This document shows, piece after piece, positions 42,379-51,517 of a DNA stretch of 64,000 nucleotides (positions within the stretch are counted from its first letter, which is position 1; the number at the start of each line of letters is the position of its first letter). Made by a program: the position numbers and the translations under genes. This DNA is from Rhizobium leguminosarum (GTDB lineage Bacteria; Pseudomonadota; Alphaproteobacteria; Rhizobiales; Rhizobiaceae). The stretch covers positions 620,001-684,000 of the forward strand of contig NZ_CP016286.1 in NCBI RefSeq assembly GCF_001679785.1, given 5' to 3'. Under the pieces are notes generated by a model, which was not told the origin of the DNA, made no database searches, and saw nothing but the letters and a program-made list of their open reading frames with translations.

Positions 42379-43412
42379 TTATGCAGCAGCACCGGCCGAT
42401 CTGTCGAAGACGTCTCCTGTCTTGAGCATGCTGTGCATGATGACCGCAAGCTTTCGGGCGACCGCCACTGCAGCGCGCTTGAAGCCCAGCCGCTCACGCA
42501 GCTTAAGCCCCCAGCTTTTGAGACTGCTCTCGTTCCTGGCACTGGTTCTCGTGAGGATCACCGTCGCCGCTTCATAAAGCAGCGCCCGCAGATAGGGGTC
42601 GCCTCTTCGAGAGATATGGCCGTCATAGTCGACCTCGCCTGACTGGTAGCGCCGCGTTGTCAGCCCGAGCCAGGCGCCCACCGATCGCGACGTTTTGAAG
42701 TTGTCTGGATCTTCAATCGCAGCGACATAGGAGATGGCCGTGACGGCGCCGATGCCCGGGATCGTCATCAACCGCTTCGTCGCCTGGCTCTCCCGTGCTG
42801 CTGCGACCAGCTGGCGGTCAAGATTGGCGGCGCGCATGCGTATGCCGTGCCACGCCTCGAGCAGCGGCAATATGATCTTCGCAAGGCCGTCATTCCCATC
42901 CAGGAGTTGCCTCACATTGCCATCAAACACCCGACCTGTTCCCTTGGGGACGATAAGACCGAACGTCTTCATCACACCGCGGATCTGGTTGCTAAGCTGG
43001 GTTGAGATATTCAGGAGCTGATTGCGGGCCGCCACCAGCGTGCGTGTCAGCATGCTGTCGAAAGCCTTGACCCGGACGGCCTTATAAAAACCGGCTTCGG
43101 CCAGGTGAGCCAAGCCGTCCGCATCATTGCTATCGGTCTTGTTGAGCGTCTCGTTTAAGATCTTTTGTGCGTGCCGTGCTTCGATGCAGATCGCCGGCAC
43201 GCCTTCCTTGATCAGCCCCCATGATAGAACCATGTCGATAACGGCCCCGTCTCGAAAACAACGCGCTTGGCGTGCGGGGCATGTTTGCGGATCATCTCGG
43301 CTACAAGTTTGGGGTCCGAAGCGCACTTCCCCCGCCAGATCCGCTTACCGTCCTGTCGGATTGAGATCGCAGTCTCTTTCAATGAAACATCAAGCCCGAT
43401 ATATTGGTCCAT
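42379..43412 (-). pseudogene. IS110-family transposase broken by a frameshift
   Basis: The N-terminal part starts with MDQYIGLDVSLKETAISI at 43412 and carries the first acidic residues of the DEDD RuvC-like domain, then stops at 43212 after WFYHGG. The rest of the protein continues in another frame from LIKEGVPAICIEARHAQKIL to the end at 42379, including the C-terminal Tnp20 domain (IPGIGAVTAISYVAAIED, GHISRRGDPYLRALLYEA). The break lies in a run of five G on the minus strand (43216-43220). Three G would restore YHGLIKEG with the spacing usual in the family. Repair by one more G is also possible. Confidence 0.88.
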
Positions 43413-43538
43413 GGTTGCTCTCCGTTCGATGTTTGGGCCCGGTTCCAATCGTGAGCCCGTTTTTCCATCTTATCGGGGGCAACCACCCCTGCCATCATCT
43501 TATAAATATGACCTGGGGTGATCGCGCCGCGATTACCC
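42379..43538 (-). mobile_element. IS110-family element, ends not determined
   Basis: The transposase pseudogene is preceded by about 126 bp of non-coding DNA with several hairpins (43413-43538) that ends exactly where a family B palindrome begins. IS110 elements lack long inverted repeats and often insert at palindromes, and their non-coding end encodes a guide (bridge) RNA. The left boundary cannot be placed; it may extend beyond 42379 to about 42063. Confidence 0.5.
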
Positions 43539-43618
43539 CATGTTTTGCGACAACGACATGCGTAAGAACAAAGAGCTAAAGCGCGAGGGCGAATCTGAAA
43601 GATCGCGACGCGCTTTAG
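43539..43618. repeat. Palindromic repeat family B, copy next to the IS110 element
   Basis: CATGTTTTGCGACAACGACA and the following bases match 18407-18487 almost base for base, ending in the palindrome around AAAGCGCG and CGCGCTTT. The first bases of the other copy (CTAAAG) are missing here and replaced by the IS side. Confidence 0.75.
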
Positions 43619-43641
43619 AGAAATCCGGAAATGCTCGGTGA

Positions 43642-44487
43642 TCAGATGTGCCGGCCGATATCGTCGTCGCCGATGCCGGGTTCCTCGATCGTCAGCGTCC
43701 CGTATTTCCGCCGCCATTTCCGCGCGCCGAAGGGAAGCGATATGAGGTAGGCGGCAACGGTGAAGACCATCACCTCCCAGGTGTAGCTCATCAGCAGAGC
43801 CACGTAGAGCACGACGCCGAGCATCATCGGCAGCACGAGATCGCGCCGCAAGCGATTGCCTTCCGATTTTCCCGACCAGACCGGCAGCCGGCTGATCAGC
43901 AGGAAGGCGATGAGCACGGTGTAGATCGACGAGAGATAGGCGAAGGTGCGGTCCGTCGCCAGCCCGAGGAAGCCGAGATAGACCGGCAGCAGCACCAGCA
44001 TGGCGCCGGCCGGCGCCGGCACGCCGACGAAATATTCCGATTGCCAGCTCGCCTTGTTCTCGCGTTCGGCCATGACATTGAAGCGGGCAAGGCGAAGCCC
44101 GGCGGCGATCGCATAGATCAGGGCGGCGATCCAGCCGAGCGAGCGCGCCTGGTCGAGCGCGAAGACATAGACGACGAGGGCGGGTGCGACGCCGAAATTG
44201 ACGATGTCGGCAAGCGAATCCATCTGCGCGCCGAACTTCGAGGTCGCCTTCATCAGCCGTGCCACGCGCCCGTCGATGCCGTCGAGGAAGGCGGCGAGCA
44301 GCACCATGGAGACGGCGAGCTCGTAACGGTTCTCGAAAGCCAGCCGGATGCCGGTCAGCCCGGCGCAGATCGCCAGAATAGTGATGAGGTTCGGAAAGAC
44401 GAGCCGGAGCGGGATTTCGCGCAGACGCGGGCCGCGGGCGGAATCATCCGGCCCATTGGGCTCGAAAGGCGGAAAAGGCGTTTCCAT
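43642..44487 (-). CDS. pssA: CDP-diacylglycerol-serine O-phosphatidyltransferase
   Basis: This 281-residue membrane enzyme makes phosphatidylserine. The CDP-alcohol phosphotransferase motif is complete: D69-G70-x2-G-R-V-A-R77, then G86, D90 and D94 in FGAQMDSLAD. About seven to eight hydrophobic segments follow. The start ATG at 44487 replaces a TTG four codons upstream. It is downstream of psd, which uses its product to make phosphatidylethanolamine, the precursor of phosphatidylcholine in rhizobia. A family A palindrome lies in the 79-bp gap between them. Confidence 0.95.
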   Translation of the reverse strand: METPFPPFEPNGPDDSARGPRLREIPLRLVFPNLITILAICAGLTGIRLAFENRYELAVSMVLLAAFLDGIDGRVARLMKATSKFGAQMDSLADIVNFGVAPALVVYVFALDQARSLGWIAALIYAIAAGLRLARFNVMAERENKASWQSEYFVGVPAPAGAMLVLLPVYLGFLGLATDRTFAYLSSIYTVLIAFLLISRLPVWSGKSEGNRLRRDLVLPMMLGVVLYVALLMSYTWEVMVFTVAAYLISLPFGARKWRRKYGTLTIEEPGIGDDDIGRHI

Positions 44488-44510
44488 ATCGCGTTCCAAT
44501 CGTTCCTAAG

Positions 44511-44570
44511 GCAATTCCAGCAACAGTGCGTAGCGCTTCTGCACTTCCGTGAAAAGCTGAACCGCTCTAG
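44511..44570. repeat. Palindromic repeat family A, copy inside the psd-pssA gap
   Basis: GCAATTCCAGCAACAGTGCG is followed by TAGCGCTTCTGCACTTCCGT and GAAAAGCTGAACCGCTCTAG. The first part matches the right arm of the copy at 29921-29990 in reverse orientation; the second part is shared with 50301-50343. Confidence 0.6.
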
Positions 44571-45265
44571 CTGCGGCGGCTGATGACGGGACCCTTGGCG
44601 GAGGCGAATTCGGCGATGACGGTTTCTCCTGCAACCGCCGTCTGGCCGAGCGAGACGCGTGGCGCAGCACCGGTGGGCAGGAATACGTCGAGCCGCGAGC
44701 CGAAACGGATCAGCCCGAAGCGCTCGCCGGCATCCACCGGTTCGTTGGGGTTCGCCCAGCAGAGGATGCGCCGTGCGACGAGGCCGGCGATCTGCACGAC
44801 GCCAATCTGGCCGTGCTGGGTTTCGATCACCAGCCCGTTGCGCTCATTGTCTTCGCTCGCCTTGTCGAGCTCGGCGTTGACGAAGCTGCCGGAGCGGTAG
44901 TTGATGCTGACGATGCGCCCGCGCATCGGCGCCCGGTTCACGTGGCAATTGAAGACGTTCATGAAAACGGAGATGCGCAGCATCGGCTCGGAGCCGAGGT
45001 TGAGCTCGGCCGGCGGGGTCACCATCTGGATCGCCGAGACCTTGCCATCGGCGGGAGAGATCACCAGGTCGTCATCCTGCGGGGTCACGCGCTCCGGGTC
45101 ACGGAAGAAATAGGCGCACCAGAGCGTGAAAATCATGCCGATCCAGAAGAGCGGCTTGAAGATCCAGCCCAGGACCAGCGACGCGACGAAGAAGGCGGCA
45201 ACGAAGGGATAACCCTCCTTGTGCACGGGGACGATCGTGTTGCGAACCGTGTTGAACAGGCTCAT
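44567..45265 (-). CDS. psd: Phosphatidylserine decarboxylase proenzyme
   Basis: The 232-residue proenzyme is of the short bacterial type. It cleaves itself at G189-S190 in [13 protein letters not shown]; the serine becomes the pyruvoyl group of the alpha chain. Other features are one membrane segment (about 20-50), [13 protein letters not shown] and [13 protein letters not shown] with the histidine that helps catalysis. It converts phosphatidylserine to phosphatidylethanolamine. The start was set at 45265 ([20 protein letters not shown]); a longer frame upstream overlaps non-coding DNA. It forms a unit with pssA. Confidence 0.95.
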   Translation of the reverse strand: MSLFNTVRNTIVPVHKEGYPFVAAFFVASLVLGWIFKPLFWIGMIFTLWCAYFFRDPERVTPQDDDLVISPADGKVSAIQMVTPPAELNLGSEPMLRISVFMNVFNCHVNRAPMRGRIVSINYRSGSFVNAELDKASEDNERNGLVIETQHGQIGVVQIAGLVARRILCWANPNEPVDAGERFGLIRFGSRLDVFLPTGAAPRVSLGQTAVAGETVIAEFASAKGPVISRRS

Positions 45266-45369
45266 GGCTGCCGGTCTCCTTGCGTTTTCATTTTTGCTGG
45301 TTAGCGAAAAACCGTCTCTGGGGCAATGCTGTGGCCTCGGCCCTGGTTCCCGCGCCGGGGTTCTAAACA

Positions 45370-45393
45370 ACAAAAGCCGGCCGGCGTCGGCTT
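45370..45393 (-). terminator. Terminator after the ABC transporter gene
   Basis: On the minus strand AAGCCG and CGGCTT pair around an inner GC-rich stretch and are followed by TTTGTTG, seven bases behind the stop codon of the transporter gene. Confidence 0.6.
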
Positions 45394-45399
45394 CCGCTG

Positions 45400-47277
45400 T
45401 CAGCTTGCCGGAGCAAACCGCGTTATCACGCCGAGGTCGTCGCTTTCGCGCACCTGCTTCAGATGTTCCTCCGCCTGTGTCGCCTCGCGCTGGCGGTTCC
45501 ACATCGAGGCATAAAGGCCGTTCATTTCGAGGAGGGCGGCATGTGTTCCGCGCTCGGCGATCTCGCCGCTTTTGAGCACGATGATTTCATCGGCGCTGAT
45601 GACCGTCGAAAGCCGGTGGGCAATAACAAGCGTCGTGCGGTTCTTCGAAACCAGGTCGAGTGCCTCCTGGATTTCCCGTTCCGTCGTCGTGTCGAGCGCC
45701 GATGTCGCCTCGTCGAGGATCAGGATCGGCGGCGCCTTGAGGATGGTGCGGGCGATCGCCACCCGCTGCTTCTCGCCGCCCGAAAGCTTCAGCCCGCGCT
45801 CGCCGACCTTGGTTTCGAAACCCTCGGGCAGCGTTTCGATGAAATGCGCGATCTGCGCCACCTCGGCCGCGGCAAAGACTTCGCCGTCGCTGGCCGATGT
45901 GCGGCCATAGCGGATGTTGTAGGCGACCGTGTCGTTGAAGAGCACGGTATCCTGCGGCACCATGCCGATCACCGAGCGCAGGCTCTTCTGCGTCACCGTG
46001 CGGATATCCTGACCGTCGACGGTGATTGCGCCGCTCTGGATATCGTAGAAACGATAGAGCAGGCGCGACAGCGTCGATTTGCCCGCACCCGACGGGCCGA
46101 CGACGGCAACCGTCTTGCCGGCCGGCACCTCGAAGGAAATGCCCTTCAGGATCGGACGGGCCGCATCATAGGCGAAGTGCACGTCCTTGAAGGAGATCGC
46201 GCCCTGGCCGATCCGAAGTTCGGTCGCATCAGGCGCGTCTTTGACTTCGGTCTGCACCTCAAGCAAATCGAACATCTGCTCGATATCGGTCAGCCCCTGG
46301 CGGATTTCGCGGTAGACGAAGCCGATGAAGTTGAGCGGTACGGAAAGCTGCAGCAGCATCGAATTGACGAAGACGAAATCGCCGACCGTCTGCTCGCCGC
46401 GCTGCACGGCCAGCGCCGACAGCACCAGCATGATGGTCGTGCCGATGCCGAAGATGACGCCCTGGCCGAAGTTCAGCCAGCCGAGCGAGGTCCAGACATC
46501 GGTCGCCGCCTTCTCGTAGCGTTCCATCGATTTGTCGAAGCGCTTTGCCTCCATCTCCTCATTGCCGAAATATTTGACGGTCTCGAAATTGAGGAGGGAG
46601 TCGATCGCCTTGGTGTTGGCGTCGGTATCGCTGTCGTTCATCGACCGGCGGATGGCGATGCGCCAGTCGGATGCGCGGATCGTGAACCAGATATAGGCCC
46701 AGACGGTAAAGGCGGTAACGGCGAGATAGGAGAAGCCGTAGCCCCACCAGAAGATCGCTGCCGTCAGCAGGAATTCGATGACGGTCGGGACCGAATTGAG
46801 GATCGTGAAGCGCACGATCGTCTCGATGCCCTTGGTGCCGCGCTCGATGATGCGCGACAGCCCGCCGGTCTTGCGCTCGAGATGGAAGCGCAGCGACAGC
46901 TCGTGCATGTGCACGAAGGTCCTGTAGGCGAGTTGGCGCACCGCATGTTGTCCGACGCTGGCAAAGAGCGCGTCGCGCAGCTGGTTGAGGCCGAGCTGGA
47001 TCAGCCGGGTGATGTTATAGGCGATCACCAGCGCGATGGCGCCGGCCAGCAGCGGCGGCACCGAGCCGGCAAGATCCATCCTGCCGTTCAGCGCATCGGT
47101 CGACCATTTGAAGAAATAGGGAACGAGCAGCAGTACGAATTTGGAGATCAGCAGGTAGACCGAAGCCCAGACGACGCGCATTTTCAGGTCGGGCCGGCCG
47201 GCCGGCCACATATAGGGCCAAAGGTTGAGAAGCGTCCGCGGCAGGTTGGATTCCGAGACTGTTTTGCCGTTTGCCAT
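45400..47277 (-). CDS. ABC transporter, permease and ATPase fused (Atm1/HMT1 type)
   Basis: The 625-residue half-transporter has six membrane helices (about 30-325) and one ATPase domain: Walker [10 protein letters not shown] near residue 395, Q-loop MVPQDTVLF, signature [16 protein letters not shown], Walker [13 protein letters not shown] and switch AHRLSTV. The region [16 protein letters not shown] and the phrase [16 protein letters not shown] match the Atm1/HMT1 group that exports glutathione-linked or sulfur-containing compounds from the cytosol in support of metal homeostasis. Substrate choice is by family. It works as a homodimer. Confidence 0.9.
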   Translation of the reverse strand: MANGKTVSESNLPRTLLNLWPYMWPAGRPDLKMRVVWASVYLLISKFVLLLVPYFFKWSTDALNGRMDLAGSVPPLLAGAIALVIAYNITRLIQLGLNQLRDALFASVGQHAVRQLAYRTFVHMHELSLRFHLERKTGGLSRIIERGTKGIETIVRFTILNSVPTVIEFLLTAAIFWWGYGFSYLAVTAFTVWAYIWFTIRASDWRIAIRRSMNDSDTDANTKAIDSLLNFETVKYFGNEEMEAKRFDKSMERYEKAATDVWTSLGWLNFGQGVIFGIGTTIMLVLSALAVQRGEQTVGDFVFVNSMLLQLSVPLNFIGFVYREIRQGLTDIEQMFDLLEVQTEVKDAPDATELRIGQGAISFKDVHFAYDAARPILKGISFEVPAGKTVAVVGPSGAGKSTLSRLLYRFYDIQSGAITVDGQDIRTVTQKSLRSVIGMVPQDTVLFNDTVAYNIRYGRTSASDGEVFAAAEVAQIAHFIETLPEGFETKVGERGLKLSGGEKQRVAIARTILKAPPILILDEATSALDTTTEREIQEALDLVSKNRTTLVIAHRLSTVISADEIIVLKSGEIAERGTHAALLEMNGLYASMWNRQREATQAEEHLKQVRESDDLGVITRFAPAS

Positions 47278-47438
47278 GCTTGTCTCCAGCCCGGATGAGC
47301 TTGCCGCGATTACGGCGATTCGATGGCGGCAGGAGCGCGGAACCGGGACCTACCTGAAAGCGCTTCCCATATCCCGCAGCCGCCACCGCCAGATAGGGTG
47401 CCGGGCGGACGAATACAACAATTGCTGGGGTAAGGAAA

Positions 47439-47474
47439 CGACGAGGCCGGGCGCTTATCCCGCCCGGCCCGTCG
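47439..47474 (-). terminator. Strong terminator after the LysM-protein gene
   Basis: CGACGGGCCGGGCG and CGCCCGGCCTCGTCG on the minus strand form a long GC-rich stem around a GGATAAG loop, followed by TTTCC. It lies 15 bp behind the LysM gene and ends its transcription unit. Confidence 0.75.
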
Positions 47475-47489
47475 CGTTATTTTAGCAGC

Positions 47490-49508
47490 TTAGAGATGCT
47501 GGCCGGACATGCGCTTGCGGTGCAGCTCTTCGGCATTCGGCAGGACATCCTTCGGCAGGCCAAAAATCTGGCCAGGGCGGATGCGATCGGGATTGATGAT
47601 CTTGTCCTCGTTGGCGATGTAGATCGTCGTGTAACGAACGCCGAGGCCATAGGTGCGGCGCGAGATCTGCCACAGCGTGTCGCCGCGGCGAATGATGACC
47701 GCCGCATTGTTTGCCGTCAGCGGCGCCTGTTCGATCGTCTTCGGCTGGTTGCTTCCGACATCGTTTGCAGATGGCGTTGCCGGCGCGGGTGCAGCGGTGA
47801 GTTCGGCGATCATCCCGCCCAGTTTTTCGAGTGCGGCGCCGACGGATTTCGCATCCCCAGGCAGGCCCTGCAGTAGCTTCAGCGCATTGCCGGCGACCTG
47901 CGAGGCCGAGCCGGACGTTTGCCTGAAGGCATCGGGCGCATCGGCCGCCGGACGGAAGTCGGCGACCGAGCGTAACGCGAACTCCGTTGCCGAGCGCGCC
48001 GCCGCGAGCTGTTCGGCGCCGGGCAGCTTGCCATCGGCAAATAGCCCCTTCAGCAGCCCGAAGGCCTTGCCGACTTCTGCTTTGAGTTTGCCGAGTTCGC
48101 CTTCGTCGAGCAGCACCATCGAGGAAGCACCGTTCGCCTCGGCGGGCGCCGATTGCGCGGCAACCCTCACCTGATCGCCGGCCGGGCGGTTGAAATTCAC
48201 CGCCGCACGCACGATCACCTTGCCTGCGGGATCGACGACATCGACGCGGATCTTGTGGTCGCCGACCGAGAGCGCCACCACACCGTCGATCACAAAATGG
48301 CCGTCGGAGCCGGCCGTGTCCTGGCCGACGAGCCTGTCGTCGGCATAACCGATGACCTTGGCATTGGAGCGCGTCGTGCCGGCAATGAAGATCTTGTTGC
48401 CTTCGATCTCGACGGCATTGACCATCACGTCGGGCACATTCGTCTTATCAGGTGCGGCGGTACCGGGAATGGCCGGTGCCGTATCAGCGCCGCCGGAGGG
48501 GGTGGCCGTGAGGTTCGGCGTCTGCAGCGCCAGCTCGCCGGTTGCTGCAGATGTGGCGGCAGGCGCAGCAGGCGGTGGCATCGGGTTGGAAGCATCGGCA
48601 ACTTCGGTTCCGGCCTTCGGCGCGGTAATGATGCGGCTCGCCGTGCCGGGTTTGGAAACCATGGCGAGCAGATTGGCGCCATTGCCATCCTTCGGCACGG
48701 AAATCGTCGCGACTTCTTCGGAAAGCGTGCTCTTGCCGTCCTTGCCCGTGAACTTGAGCACGAGCTGGTGGTCGCCGGCCGGAAGCGGATCGTCGAGAAC
48801 GGCAGCAAAATCGCCGCTTGCATCGACATTGGCCGTCGTCACCACCTTCTCGCCGTCGAGCACCTCGAGCTTGCCGTTCGGCTCGGCGGAACCGGCAATC
48901 ACCGTCGATCCGTCGGGCTCGACGCGCAATACGTCGAAGGCCGGAAGCTTGGGGCCGGTATTTTCCGCTGCCGTATTCGCCCCAGGGGCGGTCTCCGGCG
49001 CACCGGTCAGCGCAACCTCGGCCTTGGCGATCGCGGTAAGCGCATCGGCGATGTTCTCGGGCAGCGACCGGATGATGTCGAGCGCCTTCGCGCCACCGTC
49101 CTTGGCCTTGGCGGCAAGGGTCTGGGTCGCGGGATCGAGGCCCTCGGGAATGGTGAAATCGGCAAGCGCGGTCAGCGCGTTGACGGCTTTGGTCTTGGCG
49201 GCAGTGAAGACATCGATGGCCGGGCCTTTGCCGTCGGCAAACAGCGCCTTGAGCTCGCTGAGCGATACGCCGGCATCGGCCGAAAGGCGACCGACCTTGT
49301 CGGCGACCGCAGCCGCGTCGCCCACGGCGGAGCGCGATGTCTTTGCCGCCTCGTTAACCGTGTTCTTGACCTCCGTGCTCGCCTGGTTGATGGCGTCTCC
49401 GACCTTGGTTGCATCGCCGCCGATGCGCGGCATGACGACAAACACCATCAGTAGGATTGCGATTGCGAGGACTGCAAGGGCCAGCAAGCCGGCACGGTTC
49501 TTCATCAT
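47490..49508 (-). CDS. LysM-domain envelope protein with mirrored internal duplications
   Basis: The 672-residue protein has an N-terminal membrane segment (about 6-28) and then two kinds of module in mirror order. A helical module (about 84-161, LKALFADGKGPAIDV) is followed by an Ig-like module (about 192-272, GSTVIAGSAEPNG). A proline-rich linker (about 275-360) leads to a second Ig-like module (362-442, NKIFIAGTTRSNA) and a second helical module (484-563, LKGLFADGKLPGAEQ). The LysM domain (about 603-653, IIRRGDTLWQISRRTYG) ends the protein and should bind peptidoglycan. GGGAGA precedes the ATG pair at 49508/49505; a TTG further up is less likely. It probably sits in the inner membrane and faces the periplasm. 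Confidence 0.82.
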   Translation of the reverse strand: MMKNRAGLLALAVLAIAILLMVFVVMPRIGGDATKVGDAINQASTEVKNTVNEAAKTSRSAVGDAAAVADKVGRLSADAGVSLSELKALFADGKGPAIDVFTAAKTKAVNALTALADFTIPEGLDPATQTLAAKAKDGGAKALDIIRSLPENIADALTAIAKAEVALTGAPETAPGANTAAENTGPKLPAFDVLRVEPDGSTVIAGSAEPNGKLEVLDGEKVVTTANVDASGDFAAVLDDPLPAGDHQLVLKFTGKDGKSTLSEEVATISVPKDGNGANLLAMVSKPGTASRIITAPKAGTEVADASNPMPPPAAPAATSAATGELALQTPNLTATPSGGADTAPAIPGTAAPDKTNVPDVMVNAVEIEGNKIFIAGTTRSNAKVIGYADDRLVGQDTAGSDGHFVIDGVVALSVGDHKIRVDVVDPAGKVIVRAAVNFNRPAGDQVRVAAQSAPAEANGASSMVLLDEGELGKLKAEVGKAFGLLKGLFADGKLPGAEQLAAARSATEFALRSVADFRPAADAPDAFRQTSGSASQVAGNALKLLQGLPGDAKSVGAALEKLGGMIAELTAAPAPATPSANDVGSNQPKTIEQAPLTANNAAVIIRRGDTLWQISRRTYGLGVRYTTIYIANEDKIINPDRIRPGQIFGLPKDVLPNAEELHRKRMSGQHL

Positions 49509-49663
49509 TATGTCTCCCAAGGCGGCAATTTGCCGTAATACCCAAAATTGCTAGCGATTCCCGTTGCTTTCCACAAGCATTCAAAGCAATTAGGCAAGCT
49601 AGGCACGCTGCTTTTCAGTCAATTTTCTTGACTGCATTGAAATGGAATAGTTGTTTTGCCCTC

Positions 49664-50287
49664 ATGACCGAACAATCTGTATCGATTCGATCCATCTGCG
49701 TTTACTGCGGCTCAAGGCCGGGACGCGATCCTTCCCACATGGCGGCCGGGCGTGCTCTCGGAAGAGAGATCGCCGAATACGGCCTGCGCCTCGTCTATGG
49801 CGGGGGTACCAAAGGCATCATGGGCGCGGTTGCCAGCGGCGTGCTTTCAGGCGGCGGTCAGGTCACGGGCATCATTCCCGAATTCCTGATCGATATGGAA
49901 GCGACTCGCCACTCGCTCGGTCAGCTGAACGAACTCATTGTAACCCCTGACATGCATGCGCGCAAACACACCATGTTCGAGCGCTCCGATGCCTTCGTCG
50001 CGCTGCCCGGCGGCATCGGTACGCTGGAGGAGATCGTCGAGATCATGACCTGGGCACAGCTCGGCCGCCATGAGAAGCCGATGGTCTTTGCCAACGTCAA
50101 CGGTTTCTGGGATCCGATGATGGAACTGATGCGCCATATGACCGAAGAAGGCTTCCTGCACACCGCCCACCGGGTGCAGCCGCTCGTCGTCGACGAGATC
50201 TCCGGCATCATTCCGGCGATCATGGCCCAGGCAGCCCAGCTCGCCGCCGATCGTGACGGTGAGGACGAGGTGATTTCGAAGATGTAG
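49664..50287 (+). CDS. LOG-family (TIGR00730) nucleotide phosphoribohydrolase
   Basis: The 207-residue Rossmann-like enzyme shows the LOG pattern: VYCGSRPG at the N-terminus, RLVYGGGTKGIMGAVA, R100-K101 in MHARKHTMFERSDAF and PGGIGTLEE (115-123). LOG enzymes release free base from nucleoside 5'-monophosphates, including cytokinin ribotides. In a plant-associated bacterium this could give active cytokinin, but housekeeping nucleotide use is equally likely. The start at 49664 avoids a long upstream extension across the LysM promoter. It diverges from the LysM gene. Confidence 0.88.
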   Translation: MTEQSVSIRSICVYCGSRPGRDPSHMAAGRALGREIAEYGLRLVYGGGTKGIMGAVASGVLSGGGQVTGIIPEFLIDMEATRHSLGQLNELIVTPDMHARKHTMFERSDAFVALPGGIGTLEEIVEIMTWAQLGRHEKPMVFANVNGFWDPMMELMRHMTEEGFLHTAHRVQPLVVDEISGIIPAIMAQAAQLAADRDGEDEVISKM

Positions 50288-50341
50288 GCGGGCGCGCCTT
50301 TGGAGCAGTCCGGTTTTCACGGAAGCGCCGAACCGCTTCAA

Positions 50342-50402
50342 GCTTTTGTTTACGCAATTCCGGACGCAAAACCGCTGTGCACTTTTGCTGAAATTGCTTC
50401 TA
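50342..50402. repeat. Palindromic repeat family A, copy between LOG and rarD genes
   Basis: GCTTTTGTTTACGCAATTCC, GGACGCAAAACCGCTGTGCA and CTTTTGCTGAAATTGCTTCT match the copy at 29921-29990 in the same orientation. It lies between convergent genes and touches the rarD stop codon. A related arm (50301-50341) stands directly before it. Confidence 0.75.
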
Positions 50403-51323
50403 GCGCCCCCGGCTTCCCTTCAGCATCGACCAGCTATAAAGGAACAGCCCCGCCCAGATCAGCGGGAAGGCGATCATGCGCGCCGTGCCGAATGGCTCGT
50501 GGAAGACGAAGACCGCGATCAGGAAGATCATCGTCGGCGCGATATACTGCATGATGCCGATCGTTGAGAGTTTCAAGAGCTTGGCGCCGTTCGCATAGAT
50601 CATCAGCGGCACGGCGGTGATCACGCCGCAGCCGAGCAGCAGGATCGTGTCTGCAAGACCGGTGCGGTAGAGGTGGCCCTGGCCGCCGAATTCGAGATAG
50701 AGGATGTAGAGGAGGGCCGGCCCGCTGAGGATCAGCACTTCGAGGAAGAATCCCTGGTTCGGCCCGAGCGGCAGCGTCTTGCGCAACAGGGCGTAGAACC
50801 CCCAGCTGACCGCCAGCGTCAGCGCCACCCACGGGATGCCGCCGCTGTCCAGTGCGAGAATGGCGACGGCAAGCGCCGCAAGCGCGATCGCGGCGATCTG
50901 CAGCGGCTGCAGCTTTTCCTTGAGGAATACCGCGCCGAGGAAGATGCTGAACAGCGGATTGATGAAATAACCGAGTGCTGCATCGAGCGAATGGCCGGCG
51001 CCGATCGCCCAGACATAGGTGCCCCAGTTGACGGTGATCAGCGACGCGGTCAGCGCCGCCATCGCCAGCATGCGCGGCGAACTGAGTGCTGCGCGGATAT
51101 CCTGCGTGCGCCCGAGCACGATCAGCACGAAGCCTGCCAGCGGCAGCGACCAGACGATGCGATGGGCGATGACCTCGGCCGGCGAGATATGCGCCACCGC
51201 CTTCATGTAGATCGGCAGGAAGCCCCAGAGCAGATAGGCAGTCAGCGCGAAGGCGAACCCGCGCGGACTGTCTTCGTTCTTGGCCAACGGAACGGATGCA
51301 TCGGTCGACATCGGTGTTTCCAT
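50400..51323 (-). CDS. rarD: EamA-family transporter RarD
   Basis: The 307-residue protein has about ten membrane helices made of two EamA repeats. The RarD-specific parts are FALTAYLLWGFLPIYMKAVA at the start, AHRIVWSLP, TVNWGTYVWAIGAGHSLDAA and LGYFINPLFSIFLGAVFLKE. Transport of a metabolite is assumed for the family but the substrate is not known. The ATG at 51323 begins a short polar leader before the first helix. It converges on the LOG gene. Confidence 0.9.
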   Translation of the reverse strand: METPMSTDASVPLAKNEDSPRGFAFALTAYLLWGFLPIYMKAVAHISPAEVIAHRIVWSLPLAGFVLIVLGRTQDIRAALSSPRMLAMAALTASLITVNWGTYVWAIGAGHSLDAALGYFINPLFSIFLGAVFLKEKLQPLQIAAIALAALAVAILALDSGGIPWVALTLAVSWGFYALLRKTLPLGPNQGFFLEVLILSGPALLYILYLEFGGQGHLYRTGLADTILLLGCGVITAVPLMIYANGAKLLKLSTIGIMQYIAPTMIFLIAVFVFHEPFGTARMIAFPLIWAGLFLYSWSMLKGSRGR

Positions 51324-51517
51324 CTTTGTTCTTCTTCTGATCGGCCTAGCTTAAGCGCCGTGAATAGGCCAATTCATTTCGTTGAATGAAGGGTGAGAGG
51401 ATTTGAAGCGGAGACGACGCAATGATCCGGCTCCCTGCGGTGGAAGGCGGAGTCCGAAGGAAGCGAATAATATTCGGGCGAGGGCTGGGAACCCCGTCGC
51501 CGAGCCGCGGAATAGGT

